From assembly GCA_902763865.1 (NCBI GenBank), contig CACWTR010000014.1:1-58979 (forward strand): DNA of 58,979 nucleotides. Reading direction: 5' to 3'. Within the stretch, counting starts at the first letter, position 1; every line of letters begins with the position of its first letter. Shown piece after piece: positions 43,531-51,625 of the stretch. This DNA is from an uncultured Bacteroidales bacterium. GTDB lineage: Bacteria > Bacteroidota > Bacteroidia > Bacteroidales > Bacteroidaceae. Both the position numbers and the translations under genes were made by a program. The notes under the pieces were generated by a model. That model saw only the letters and a program-made list of their open reading frames with translations. It was not told the DNA's origin and searched no databases.

Positions 43531-43538
43531 TAACTTTG
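43531..43538 (+). promoter_or_regulatory. Promoter -7 box of the MG2 protein
   Basis: TAACTTTG, 37 bp before the ATG at 43575, divergent from the kinase promoter. Confidence 0.5.
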
Positions 43539-43574
43539 CATGCTTAATGTGCATAACATATAATAAAGAATAAT

Positions 43575-46460
43575 ATGAAAAGAGTCCTGACGCTTCTCCT
43601 GCTCCTTGCCCCTTGCGCCCTGCTCCACATTGCGGCACAGACTTCTCAGGTTCCCACTACGCTCGAGGGTTGGGCCGACCGCCTCGGCAAGTTCGGCAAG
43701 TCCATCCCGCAGGAACAGGTGTTCGTCCACATGGACAACACATGCTACTTCCTAGGCGACACCATCTACTACAAAGCCTACGTGCGCCGCAGCGACACGG
43801 GAACGCCAAGCCGCATCAGCGGCGTGCTCTATGCCGAGCTGCTGAATCAGGACGGCTACCTCGTCGAGCGGCAGCAACTTGAGCTGCAAGGCGGACAGGT
43901 GCATGGCAGCTTCGTCCTGCCCGACACGCTCTACGGAGGCTACTACGAGCTGCGTGCCTACACCCGATGGCAACTCAATTGGGGCATCACGGAACATGCC
44001 CACAACCACATGTCCGAACAATGGTTCTTCAACAAGCGGATAGCAAAGGAGTACTATCGCGACTACGAGAAGCTCTACAGCCGCGTCTTCCCCGTCTTCG
44101 ACAAACCGAAGGAACCGGGCGACTTCTACCACGAGATGACGCTGCGTCCGCTGCGCCGGCAGTCGAAGGTGGACGAGACATCGCCCAAGCCACGCCTGCA
44201 AGTCTTCCCCGAGGGCGGCAACCTCGTGGCAGGCATCCCCAACCGCGTTGCCTTCGAGGTGACAAGCAACGAGGGACTGCACCTGGAGGGGAAAGTCGTC
44301 GTGACAGAAGGCTCGAACAAGGTTGCCGAGGCCGACACCGAGCAACGGGGCCGCGGCTCCTTCATCTTCACGCCCCAAAGCGGCAAGAGCTACACCGTGA
44401 CCTACACGGGCAAGAAGGGAACGGCCAAGAACACATTGCCCAGCCCCGACGTGAATGGTGTAGCCATGCAGGTAGTAAGGGAACAGGACCAGACAAAAGT
44501 GCAGATAGCCGCAGCAGGCTCGGCAGCCACCGAACCGCTCGGCATGACGGTGATGCACGACGGCGTGCTGCTCGACTTCCAGACCGTTCCGACTGGAGCC
44601 TCTGCAACGCTCATCCTTGACCAGGCTAAACTCAAGACCGGCGTCTGCCAAGTCACTATATATAATAATGTAGGGCGCGTCTATGCCGACCGCCTCTTCT
44701 TCTGCCGCAAAGACGACCTCGCTTCCGGCTCTCTGCGCTTCAGCGGCCTTACGGGAGACCCCGCAGAACCCTTTGCGCCCGTCGGCCTGACAGTCGAAGC
44801 CGGCAAGGGCGGAGCCACGGTCAGCGTCTCGGTTTGCGACGCCACCCATTCCGAATACCTCTACGACAACGGCAACATCCTGACCGAGATGCTCCTGGCA
44901 AGCCAAATCCGAGGCTTCGTGGAGAATCCGGGCTACTTCTTCGAGAAAGACGACGATGAGCACAATCGTGCCCTCGACCTCCTGCTCATGATTCAAGGCT
45001 GGCGACGCTATGACTGGCACACGATGACCATGCCCGGAGCCTTCGTGCTCAACCACAAGCCCGAACAGACACCGCTCTTCGTGGGCGAAGTTTACAAGTT
45101 CATGGCTATCGAGCAGGAGTCTCAGTATGCCGACAACTTTGCGTCGCTGGACGCAGGAAGCAATGCAGTTGACAACGTCAGCCTGACCGGTGAGGAAAAG
45201 GTGGCATCCAACATGGACAGCGACACCAAACAAGCCGAGGACGGAGGCAGCGTGACCGAGGCACGTACCAACACCGAGACCACCGGGCGCGACATACCGA
45301 CGCAGAACGACCAGCTCGCGCGCCGCATGCAGAGCGAAGGCACGCTGAAACGCGAAGTCCTTGTTCATGCTCAGTTCTACAAGCCCGGCGCAGGACAGAA
45401 AGTCGATGGCGACATGATGACCGAGAAGCAGTCCTTCTCCGTCCCGTCGCCGCGCTTCTACGAAGGATGCATCTTCAACCTTGCAGCCAGCGACAGCACC
45501 AAGTGGAAGAAAGACAAGCCCCACGTCTGGACCATCCCCGGCACGGACCGCGACAACCGCATCAACTATCCCGAGTTCTACGTCCGCCTGCGTCCCTTCT
45601 TCCCGCGTTTTGTCAAGCCCTACGACTGGTACCAGTGCCACCTGGCCGAAGCGCCCAAGGGCTCTGTCATTGCACCGGAGTGGGTGCTGGACGGCTCGCG
45701 CCTGCTCGACGAAGTGACAATCGGAGTCAAGCGTGCCCGCCTGGGCAAGTTCGACCCCACGAAACCCGCCTACGTCATCGATGCCTACGAAGCCTTCAAC
45801 GATGCCTGCGATGCCGGCTTCTGCCCGGGCGTGTACTACGGAGAGAACCGGTTTGCACGCGACGTCTCACGCACCTACATCGGCGACATGAACCTTTCGC
45901 GCGACTATGACCTGGTGCTTCGCCTAGGAGGGAAGAAGCAGTCCAACATGTCGGCCAACACGCAGAACCGCACTGCCATCGGCGGTGCAGCACCCAGCGC
46001 GATGCCTGTCGAGAGCTTCAACATCTCCTCGTCCGAGAAGGAGAAATACAACCTGCTGAAGAACCTCGGCAAGGTCTATATCTACACAGACTACAGCCCG
46101 CGCCGTGAAGGTAACTCGCTTTACGACGGAGAGGACATCCCCAACGTGGAGGTCGATCTTCGCCTCATCGATGATACCGGCTCACATCGCGAGACGTCGC
46201 GCGACCGCCGCTACGTCCTGCCTGGCTACTCTGCTCCCGAGGAGTTCTATCAGCCCGACTACTCGAACAAGCCCTTGCCCAGCACGAAGGACTACCGCCG
46301 CACGCTCTACTGGAATCCCGACCTCAAGCTCGATGACAGCGGAAAGGCTGAGATACGCTTCTACAACAACGGTAAGCAGACGCACTTCTCCGTCAGGGCT
46401 GAAGGCCTTGCCGACGACGGAACAATGCTTACCGGCAAGAGCATGCCCGAGGACAGATGA
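43575..46460 (+). CDS. Secreted MG2/macroglobulin-like surface protein
   Basis: 961 aa. Signal peptide at 1-21; its hydrophobic part (LLLLLAPCALL) is encoded by the CTCCTTGCCCCTTGC repeat words also seen at 35472-35503. Residues about 45-140 are an MG2-type beta domain (VFVHMDNTCYFLGDTIYYKA, GGYYELRAYTRWQ), a common start of Bacteroidetes outer-membrane proteins that often end in a TonB-plug-like region. A polar linker at about 515-590 separates it from a C-terminal half with YDWYQCHLAE and TLYWNPDLKL. No beta-barrel is evident. Role at the cell surface, possibly in protein-ligand capture; not further defined. Confidence 0.65.
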   Translation: MKRVLTLLLLLAPCALLHIAAQTSQVPTTLEGWADRLGKFGKSIPQEQVFVHMDNTCYFLGDTIYYKAYVRRSDTGTPSRISGVLYAELLNQDGYLVERQQLELQGGQVHGSFVLPDTLYGGYYELRAYTRWQLNWGITEHAHNHMSEQWFFNKRIAKEYYRDYEKLYSRVFPVFDKPKEPGDFYHEMTLRPLRRQSKVDETSPKPRLQVFPEGGNLVAGIPNRVAFEVTSNEGLHLEGKVVVTEGSNKVAEADTEQRGRGSFIFTPQSGKSYTVTYTGKKGTAKNTLPSPDVNGVAMQVVREQDQTKVQIAAAGSAATEPLGMTVMHDGVLLDFQTVPTGASATLILDQAKLKTGVCQVTIYNNVGRVYADRLFFCRKDDLASGSLRFSGLTGDPAEPFAPVGLTVEAGKGGATVSVSVCDATHSEYLYDNGNILTEMLLASQIRGFVENPGYFFEKDDDEHNRALDLLLMIQGWRRYDWHTMTMPGAFVLNHKPEQTPLFVGEVYKFMAIEQESQYADNFASLDAGSNAVDNVSLTGEEKVASNMDSDTKQAEDGGSVTEARTNTETTGRDIPTQNDQLARRMQSEGTLKREVLVHAQFYKPGAGQKVDGDMMTEKQSFSVPSPRFYEGCIFNLAASDSTKWKKDKPHVWTIPGTDRDNRINYPEFYVRLRPFFPRFVKPYDWYQCHLAEAPKGSVIAPEWVLDGSRLLDEVTIGVKRARLGKFDPTKPAYVIDAYEAFNDACDAGFCPGVYYGENRFARDVSRTYIGDMNLSRDYDLVLRLGGKKQSNMSANTQNRTAIGGAAPSAMPVESFNISSSEKEKYNLLKNLGKVYIYTDYSPRREGNSLYDGEDIPNVEVDLRLIDDTGSHRETSRDRRYVLPGYSAPEEFYQPDYSNKPLPSTKDYRRTLYWNPDLKLDDSGKAEIRFYNNGKQTHFSVRAEGLADDGTMLTGKSMPEDR

Positions 46461-46470
46461 GTCTTTGTTT

Positions 46471-46521
46471 GGATTAGGGATTAGGGATATTAGGGATTAG
46501 AGATTAGGGATTAGGGATTAG
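46471..46521. repeat. TTAGGGA telomere-like tandem repeat
   Basis: Six to seven copies of GGGATTA, with minor changes, fill most of the gap between the MG2 gene and the next start. Only one arm is present, unlike the hairpins at 21601 and 35418. Confidence 0.75.
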
Positions 46522-46531
46522 AATTATTGAG

Positions 46532-47362
46532 TTGAAAGCTATTGAAGTCACTTCCCTTGATGTTCAGGGACTGGAGGTTTACGGCACGCTGACCGAGGCG
46601 CAGCTGCGCAACAGGCTGGAGCCCGAGAAGGGACTCTTCATTGCCGAGAGCCCGAAGGTCATCAATGTGGCACTGGATGCAGGCATGGAACCCGTCTCGT
46701 TGCTTTGCGAGCGCAAGCACATCGAAGGCGATGCGCGGAGCATCATCGAGCGGTGCCCGGAAGACATGCCTGTCTATACCGGCAACCGCGAGCTGCTGTC
46801 ACGGCTCACGGGCTACACCTTGACACGCGGTGTGCTCTGCGCCATGCGACGCCCCCCAATGCCTCGGCCCGAGGAAGTTTGCAGGGACGCACGGCGCATC
46901 GTGATCCTTCACGGCGTGTGCGACACGACCAACGTCGGTGCCATCTTCCGTTCCGCAGCTGCCTTGGGCATTGATGCCGTGCTGATGACGCGCGACGCGT
47001 GCGACCCGCTGAACCGCCGTGCCGTCCGCGTCTCGATGGGCAGTGTGTTCCTTGTGCCCTGGACGTGGCTGGACGGCGAGGATGGTTCGCCTGCCGGCAC
47101 TGTCGTCAAACTGAAGGCAATGGGGTTCCTGACCGCGGCGATGGCGTTGCGCCAAGATGACATAAGCATAAGCGACCCGCGACTGAAAGAGGCGGATCGC
47201 TTAGCGATTATCATGGGCACGGAGGGCGACGGTCTGCCCGATGCCATCATTGATGCTGCCGACTATGTTGTGAAGATACCGATGCATCATGGCGTCGATA
47301 GCCTCAACGTGGGCAATGCCGCAGCTATTGCTTTTTGGGAGCTGACTACATGTCGTACCTGA
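46532..47362 (+). CDS. TrmH-family RNA methyltransferase
   Basis: 276 aa from a TTG at 46532; there is no in-frame ATG until Met52, which would lose the conserved EKGLFIAESPKVI segment. SPOUT motifs: HGVCDTTNVGAIFRSAAALG, IIMGTEGDGLPD and MHHGVDSLNVGNAAAIAFWE. It methylates a ribose 2'-OH in rRNA or tRNA with SAM; target unknown. Its 3' end overlaps the convergent DUF4954 gene by 17 bp. Confidence 0.85.
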   Translation: MKAIEVTSLDVQGLEVYGTLTEAQLRNRLEPEKGLFIAESPKVINVALDAGMEPVSLLCERKHIEGDARSIIERCPEDMPVYTGNRELLSRLTGYTLTRGVLCAMRRPPMPRPEEVCRDARRIVILHGVCDTTNVGAIFRSAAALGIDAVLMTRDACDPLNRRAVRVSMGSVFLVPWTWLDGEDGSPAGTVVKLKAMGFLTAAMALRQDDISISDPRLKEADRLAIIMGTEGDGLPDAIIDAADYVVKIPMHHGVDSLNVGNAAAIAFWELTTCRT

Positions 47363-49136
47363 GGTTTTCCCAGTCAGTCTCCTGGTCGAGCTGAGCCATG
47401 AAGTCATCGAGGACGCTCTGGTCGATGTCGCCCAGCTCGAACTCTTTGAGTGCGTCCTTGCGTATCTCGGCAATCCATGCGCGGCGGGCCTGTATGTAGT
47501 CCTCGTGGACCTGCGCGGCGGTTGCCTCGGTTATCTCTTCGATGCCATAGTACTCGCAGATGAGGCGGTAGCTCCATGCCCAACGGTACTCGGCATAGTT
47601 GTCGTTGGCCTGGACGAACTCTTTGCGGATGGCGGGGATGCTGTCGAGCGTGCCGTCCTTGATGGCAGCGACGATGCGCTGTTCCTCGCTCAGGGGGATG
47701 AGCAATCCGCTCAGGTCGCTCCACTTGCCTGTTCCCGTGGAGGATGCGGGACGCTCCAGGCGGTGACGCTTCATGACTGCTCCCATGTAGATGCGCAGGG
47801 CGATGTCGTAGTACTTGATGCCCTTCTTGAGCGACGAGTTCTTGATGACGTAGTCGTGGAAGTTGTATGTAGCGACGTCGCCCGACACCTCGCGCAGGGC
47901 CTCGAGCGTGCGCTTGGCCGTCATGATGCCGCCTACGGAGAAGGGGGAGAGCCAGTCGAAGTTGACGATGGAGTTCTTGCCCTTGACTTCCCGCTTGTCG
48001 CGCTTGGGCCACTTGCGTATGTCGCGGTAGAGGCCCACGGTCGTAAGGTTGCGTCCGGGCACAAGGTACATGTCGTCGCCGTATGCGATGAGGTAGGAGA
48101 AGGGCAGCTTGTGGGTGTCGGGATGGTGCATGAGCTTACCGAAGCAGACGCTGAAGGTGCCAATGCGTGCCGGCAGAAGGATGTAGCTGCCGCTGGCCGT
48201 CTTGGTGCCGCGTTCCAGCACACCCCAGTGCATGGGCCCCATCTTGTAGGCATGGTTGGAGAAGTTGGTGTTGGAACCGGCATTGTAGAAGGAGTACATG
48301 GCGCCGATGAGCAGCGAGCTCTTATGGTGCGAGGCAGAGAAGGGGCCGCAGAAGGCAGCGCAGGCCTCGCCGTTGCTCATGTAGCAGTTGGCGAAGAAGA
48401 GGCTGTTCTCGGCGGTGAAGCCGTCGGTTATCTTGCAGGCCTCGCCCACGAAGCAGTTCTCCAGCTTGGCTGCATTGGTGATGCTGGAGCCGTTGTAGAT
48501 GACGGAGTCCTTGCAGATGACGCCGACGCCGATGGTGACAGCTGCGCTGGGAATGCTCTTGAGCGTGCAGTCGCGCAGTCGGAATGCACCGTCGATGATG
48601 CAGCCGTCGCTGATGTGGCAGTTGGTGATGTCGGAGGTTGAGGTGACGCGCACGTCGTTGCCGATGGTCGTGACGGAGAGGCTGTGCGCTGTGATGTCCT
48701 CCCTCACAAGGCGGCGTATGATGCTGGTGAACTCACGGTCCTGTTCGTACTTGACCATGAGGGAGGCCAGCTGCGAGTTGAGGCCGTCGAAGATCATCAC
48801 GTTGCCATCGCCCACCTCGTTCAGGACGGAAATGACGTGTCCCTCGCCAAAGGACGCATTGGGAGTCGTGTTGATGCAGCCCACATCCTCGATGAGGCAG
48901 TTGTCGCCGATGATGCAGTTGCGCAGCGTGGCATGCCGTATGCCGCTGTGCTTGGTGAAGCCGTCGGACACCTCAATCGTCTTGTTGAAAGAGCCCAGCG
49001 TCACCTCGCCGTAGAAGTTTGCCTGATGAACGAAGTCGGTGCAGAAGTCGTCGGCCACGGAGATGTCCTGCCAGTTTTCTGCCGTGCAGCCCTGACTCTC
49101 GAGGGCTGCAATCTCGCTTTTACTAAGTTTCCTCAT
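47346..49136 (-). CDS. DUF4954 family protein with beta-helix repeats
   Basis: 596 aa from the ATG at 49136 (29 codons inside the longest frame, which runs through repeat DNA). Residues about 70-260 contain hexapeptide-like left-handed beta-helix repeats (NCIIGDNCLIEDVGCI, NCHISDGCIIDGAFRL), and LPFSYLIAYGDDMYLVPGRN follows. The family is widespread in Bacteroidetes, uncharacterised, and resembles acyl- or nucleotidyl-transferase scaffolds. Cytoplasmic. Its 5' leader (49137-49303) contains five 22-bp palindromic repeats. Confidence 0.8.
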   Translation of the reverse strand: MRKLSKSEIAALESQGCTAENWQDISVADDFCTDFVHQANFYGEVTLGSFNKTIEVSDGFTKHSGIRHATLRNCIIGDNCLIEDVGCINTTPNASFGEGHVISVLNEVGDGNVMIFDGLNSQLASLMVKYEQDREFTSIIRRLVREDITAHSLSVTTIGNDVRVTSTSDITNCHISDGCIIDGAFRLRDCTLKSIPSAAVTIGVGVICKDSVIYNGSSITNAAKLENCFVGEACKITDGFTAENSLFFANCYMSNGEACAAFCGPFSASHHKSSLLIGAMYSFYNAGSNTNFSNHAYKMGPMHWGVLERGTKTASGSYILLPARIGTFSVCFGKLMHHPDTHKLPFSYLIAYGDDMYLVPGRNLTTVGLYRDIRKWPKRDKREVKGKNSIVNFDWLSPFSVGGIMTAKRTLEALREVSGDVATYNFHDYVIKNSSLKKGIKYYDIALRIYMGAVMKRHRLERPASSTGTGKWSDLSGLLIPLSEEQRIVAAIKDGTLDSIPAIRKEFVQANDNYAEYRWAWSYRLICEYYGIEEITEATAAQVHEDYIQARRAWIAEIRKDALKEFELGDIDQSVLDDFMAQLDQETDWENLRYDM

Positions 49137-49172
49137 AATCGTTATCTTTTTACCTTTGTTTGTCGTGCCGCG

Positions 49173-49282
49173 GAAGCTCGTGAGCTTATCGACCGAAGCT
49201 CGCGAGCTTATCGGCATAAGCACGTGAGCTTATCGGCTGAAGCTCGTGAGCTTATTGGCTGAAGCTCGTGAGCCTGTTTCGC
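49173..49282. repeat. 22-bp palindromic tandem repeat, five copies
   Basis: GAAGCTCGTGAGCTTATCGG-type units begin at 49173, 49195, 49217, 49239 and 49261. AAGCTC-GT-GAGCTT is a self-complementary core. The array lies between the -7 box at 49309 and the DUF4954 start, so it would be transcribed. A related pair is at 17739-17782. Confidence 0.85.
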
Positions 49283-49308
49283 GAAGCTTTCAAATAGCTT
49301 TTCGGCTG

Positions 49309-49316
49309 CAAAGGTA
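49309..49316 (-). promoter_or_regulatory. Promoter -7 box of the DUF4954 gene
   Basis: Minus-strand TACCTTTG; the transcript would have a leader of about 165 nt containing the 22-bp array. Confidence 0.5.
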
Positions 49317-49411
49317 CAACATTTCAGCGAAAAGTGAAGCCTGGAGGGTAAAAAAAAGCAGGAAGGGCAAATAACTTCCCCCTTTTTTGCTGGTCAGTAC
49401 TCTTTTTTGTG

Positions 49412-49419
49412 TATCTTTG
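49412..49419 (+). promoter_or_regulatory. Promoter -7 box of queD-queE
   Basis: TATCTTTG, 25 bp before the queD start, with TTTG at 49386-49389 (22-bp spacer). No preQ1-riboswitch-like leader fits in the short space. Confidence 0.55.
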
Positions 49420-49444
49420 CAGAAAACTTTAATTCCTACTTATT

Positions 49445-49783
49445 ATGTACTACATCAGCAAGCGGCTGGTCATCTCTGCCAGCCACCACCTGGAATTATC
49501 CTACCCGAGTAAGTGCAGCCAGCTGCACGGCCACAATTGGACCTTCGTGGTCTATTGCAAGGCACGCGAGTTGAACAGCGACGGAATGGTCGTCGATTTC
49601 AAGCTCATCAAGGAACGCATCGAATCGCAGCTCGACCACGCCAACCTCAACGAAGTGCTGCCCTGCAACCCCACTGCCGAGAACATCGCAAAGTGGGTGT
49701 GCGACCAACTGCCCCAATGCTACCGCGTCGATGTACAGGAGAGCGAGGGCAACATGGCAACGTATGAAAAAGATGAGGATTAA
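49445..49783 (+). CDS. queD: 6-carboxy-5,6,7,8-tetrahydropterin synthase
   Basis: 112 aa. VISASHHLELSYPSKCSQLHGHNW carries the zinc-binding histidines (14-15, 28, 30) and the catalytic Cys24; VVDFKLIKERI and the late Glu in VQESEGNMATYE complete the PTPS/QueD pattern. It turns 7,8-dihydroneopterin triphosphate into carboxy-tetrahydropterin, the second step of 7-deazaguanine (queuosine) synthesis. The following queE overlaps it by 20 bp and does the next step. Confidence 0.9.
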   Translation: MYYISKRLVISASHHLELSYPSKCSQLHGHNWTFVVYCKARELNSDGMVVDFKLIKERIESQLDHANLNEVLPCNPTAENIAKWVCDQLPQCYRVDVQESEGNMATYEKDED

Positions 49784-50357
49784 CGAGACCTTCCTGTCGC
49801 TGCAGGGCGAAGGACGCTTCACGGGAATGCCAGCCTTCTTCCTCCGCCTGTCGGGATGCAACCTGCAGTGTCCTTTCTGCGACACACAGCACCAGTCCTA
49901 CACGGAGAAAAGCGAGGAAGACCTCGTGGCGGAAGCCCTCCGGCACAAGCCTCGTCACATCATCATCACAGGCGGCGAACCCGCCCTGCAACTCACACAG
50001 ACGTTCATCGACAAGTTGCACGGAGCCGGATTCTTCGTCCACGTCGAGACAAACGGCACCCGGCCCCTGCCCGAAGGCATCGACTGGGTGACGTGCTCGC
50101 CGAAACCACCGCACCCCATCAAGGACGGCCTCAGGATAGACGAACTGAAAGTCCTCTACACCGGCAAGGACTTCTCCCTTCCGGACTACCTCGCCCCCTA
50201 CATCGCGGAGGCGGAAGTACAGCTCTACCTGCAGCCGCTCGACACCGGCAACCAAGAGCAGAACCGCGCCATCCTGCTCGGAGCCATCGCCTACGTCATG
50301 GAGCACCCCGAATGGAAACTCTCGCTGCAAACGCACAAAATGATAGGCATCAAGTGA
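49764..50357 (+). CDS. queE: 7-carboxy-7-deazaguanine synthase (radical SAM)
   Basis: 197 aa from the ATG at 49764; a second ATG at 49773 (MRINETF) is equally possible. LSLQGEGRFTGMPAFFLRLS precedes the radical-SAM cluster motif CNLQCPFC (Cx3CxxC), and ITGGEPALQ binds SAM. It makes 7-carboxy-7-deazaguanine from the QueD product. Overlap with queD implies coupled translation. The later genes (queC, queF) are not in the window. Confidence 0.9.
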   Translation: MKKMRINETFLSLQGEGRFTGMPAFFLRLSGCNLQCPFCDTQHQSYTEKSEEDLVAEALRHKPRHIIITGGEPALQLTQTFIDKLHGAGFFVHVETNGTRPLPEGIDWVTCSPKPPHPIKDGLRIDELKVLYTGKDFSLPDYLAPYIAEAEVQLYLQPLDTGNQEQNRAILLGAIAYVMEHPEWKLSLQTHKMIGIK

Positions 50358-50392
50358 CTTCATCCCCTTTTACCAACTAAGAACCGGAAACT

Positions 50393-51616
50393 ATGACAAC
50401 GACTGTTCAAACCAACGACGGCAAGGTCACCATCTGTCTCGAAGGACGGCTGGACACCGCAACCTCGGCAAAGACAAGCGCCAAAATCAACACCCTGCTC
50501 GAGACACTCGGGCCTCAGCTCGCCGAAAGCGGACTGACCTGCGACCTCTCTGGCCTGATATATCTCTCCAGCTCAGGACTGCGCATCCTGCTCTCGCTGG
50601 CAAAGCGGTATAAAAAATTCAGCGTGGTAAACGTACAGCCGCAAGTCTATGAAGTGCTCCAAACAACAGGGTTCACCAAAATCATGACCGTCGAGCGGGC
50701 CATGCGACAGATGAGCATCGAAGGCTGTCGGCTCATAGGCATCGGAGGCGTCGGCAAAGTGTATCGCCTCGACGGTGACACCATCATCAAAGTGTTCCGA
50801 GAAGGCACCACGATGGACGAGGTGCGACGCGAGATAACCCTCGCGAAGGAAGCATTCGTGCTGGGCATGCCAACCCCCATCTCCTTCGACGTGGTCAAGG
50901 TGGCACCCTCGTCGGAATGCCCCACAGAATGCTACGGACTCGTCTATGAACTGCTGAAAGCCAAGACACTGAGCACATACCTCAGGCAACATCCGGACCG
51001 CCTGGACGACTGCGCCAGGAAATACGCCAACCTCTTCCTCGAGCTCCACAGCATAGAAGTACCGGAAGGCGGAGCAGTGCCCTCGGCCATCGACTACGAA
51101 CTGCACCAGATAGAGCACATTCGCCGATACTTCCCCGAAAGGAACATCGACATGATGCGCACCATCATCAACAGCATCCCAAAGGCCAACCGACTGCTCC
51201 ACCTGGACCTGCAGACGAAGAACGCTATGGTTCAAGGCGACGAACTGATGCTCATCGACATGGGAGAAGTGAGCTACGGCCACCCCATGCTCGACCTGGG
51301 ACACGCCCACTCCTCGATGGTGAACCTCATCGGCGACTACGAGAAAATTATCGGCCTGCCGCAGGAACTGGCCCGACAAATGTGGAACCGGGCAATGGAA
51401 TACTACTTCGCAGGTCTGTCCCCGCAGACCATAGCAGAGCGGAAAGCACAGTACGAAGCCGTGTCGTGCGTCAGGAACTTCAGCTGGCTTGCACTGTCCG
51501 ACTCCTTTCCCGAAGAACTCATCCGGGAGTGTCAGGCCCTGTTCGACCAACGCGTCACCCAGCGCTTCGACCACCTCATGGAGGTCTGCAAGACCTTTAG
51601 ACGCTGGACTCTGTAG
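50393..51616 (+). CDS. STAS domain fused to an APH-type kinase
   Basis: 407 aa. Residues 1-105 are a STAS domain with the phosphoacceptor loop YLSSSGLR (Ser60 aligns with SpoIIAA Ser58). Residues 110-400 are a small kinase (TIGR02172-like): GIGGVGKVYRLDG glycine loop, IIKVF lysine, LLHLDLQTKN with catalytic Asp272 and IDMGE with Asp289. A protein that can be switched by an anti-sigma kinase is thus joined to its own phosphotransferase. It faces a STAS protein and an anti-sigma kinase on the other strand. Cytoplasmic. Substrate unknown; it converges with the PurF-like gene (9-bp gap). Confidence 0.82.
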   Translation: MTTTVQTNDGKVTICLEGRLDTATSAKTSAKINTLLETLGPQLAESGLTCDLSGLIYLSSSGLRILLSLAKRYKKFSVVNVQPQVYEVLQTTGFTKIMTVERAMRQMSIEGCRLIGIGGVGKVYRLDGDTIIKVFREGTTMDEVRREITLAKEAFVLGMPTPISFDVVKVAPSSECPTECYGLVYELLKAKTLSTYLRQHPDRLDDCARKYANLFLELHSIEVPEGGAVPSAIDYELHQIEHIRRYFPERNIDMMRTIINSIPKANRLLHLDLQTKNAMVQGDELMLIDMGEVSYGHPMLDLGHAHSSMVNLIGDYEKIIGLPQELARQMWNRAMEYYFAGLSPQTIAERKAQYEAVSCVRNFSWLALSDSFPEELIRECQALFDQRVTQRFDHLMEVCKTFRRWTL

Positions 51617-51625
51617 GCAAGCCTG

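Noticed and set aside
43752-45641. Long open frame (629 codons) antisense to the MG2 gene
   Set aside because: The sense frame has a signal peptide and coherent domain sequence, while the antisense frame has low-complexity composition expected opposite GC-rich codons. Similar shadows occur at 24292-25674, 35516-36985 and 55506-56621.
46471-46521. True telomere or linear chromosome end suggested by TTAGGGA repeats
   Set aside because: It is a short internal tract between two bacterial genes, one of several unrelated short tandem repeats in this window.
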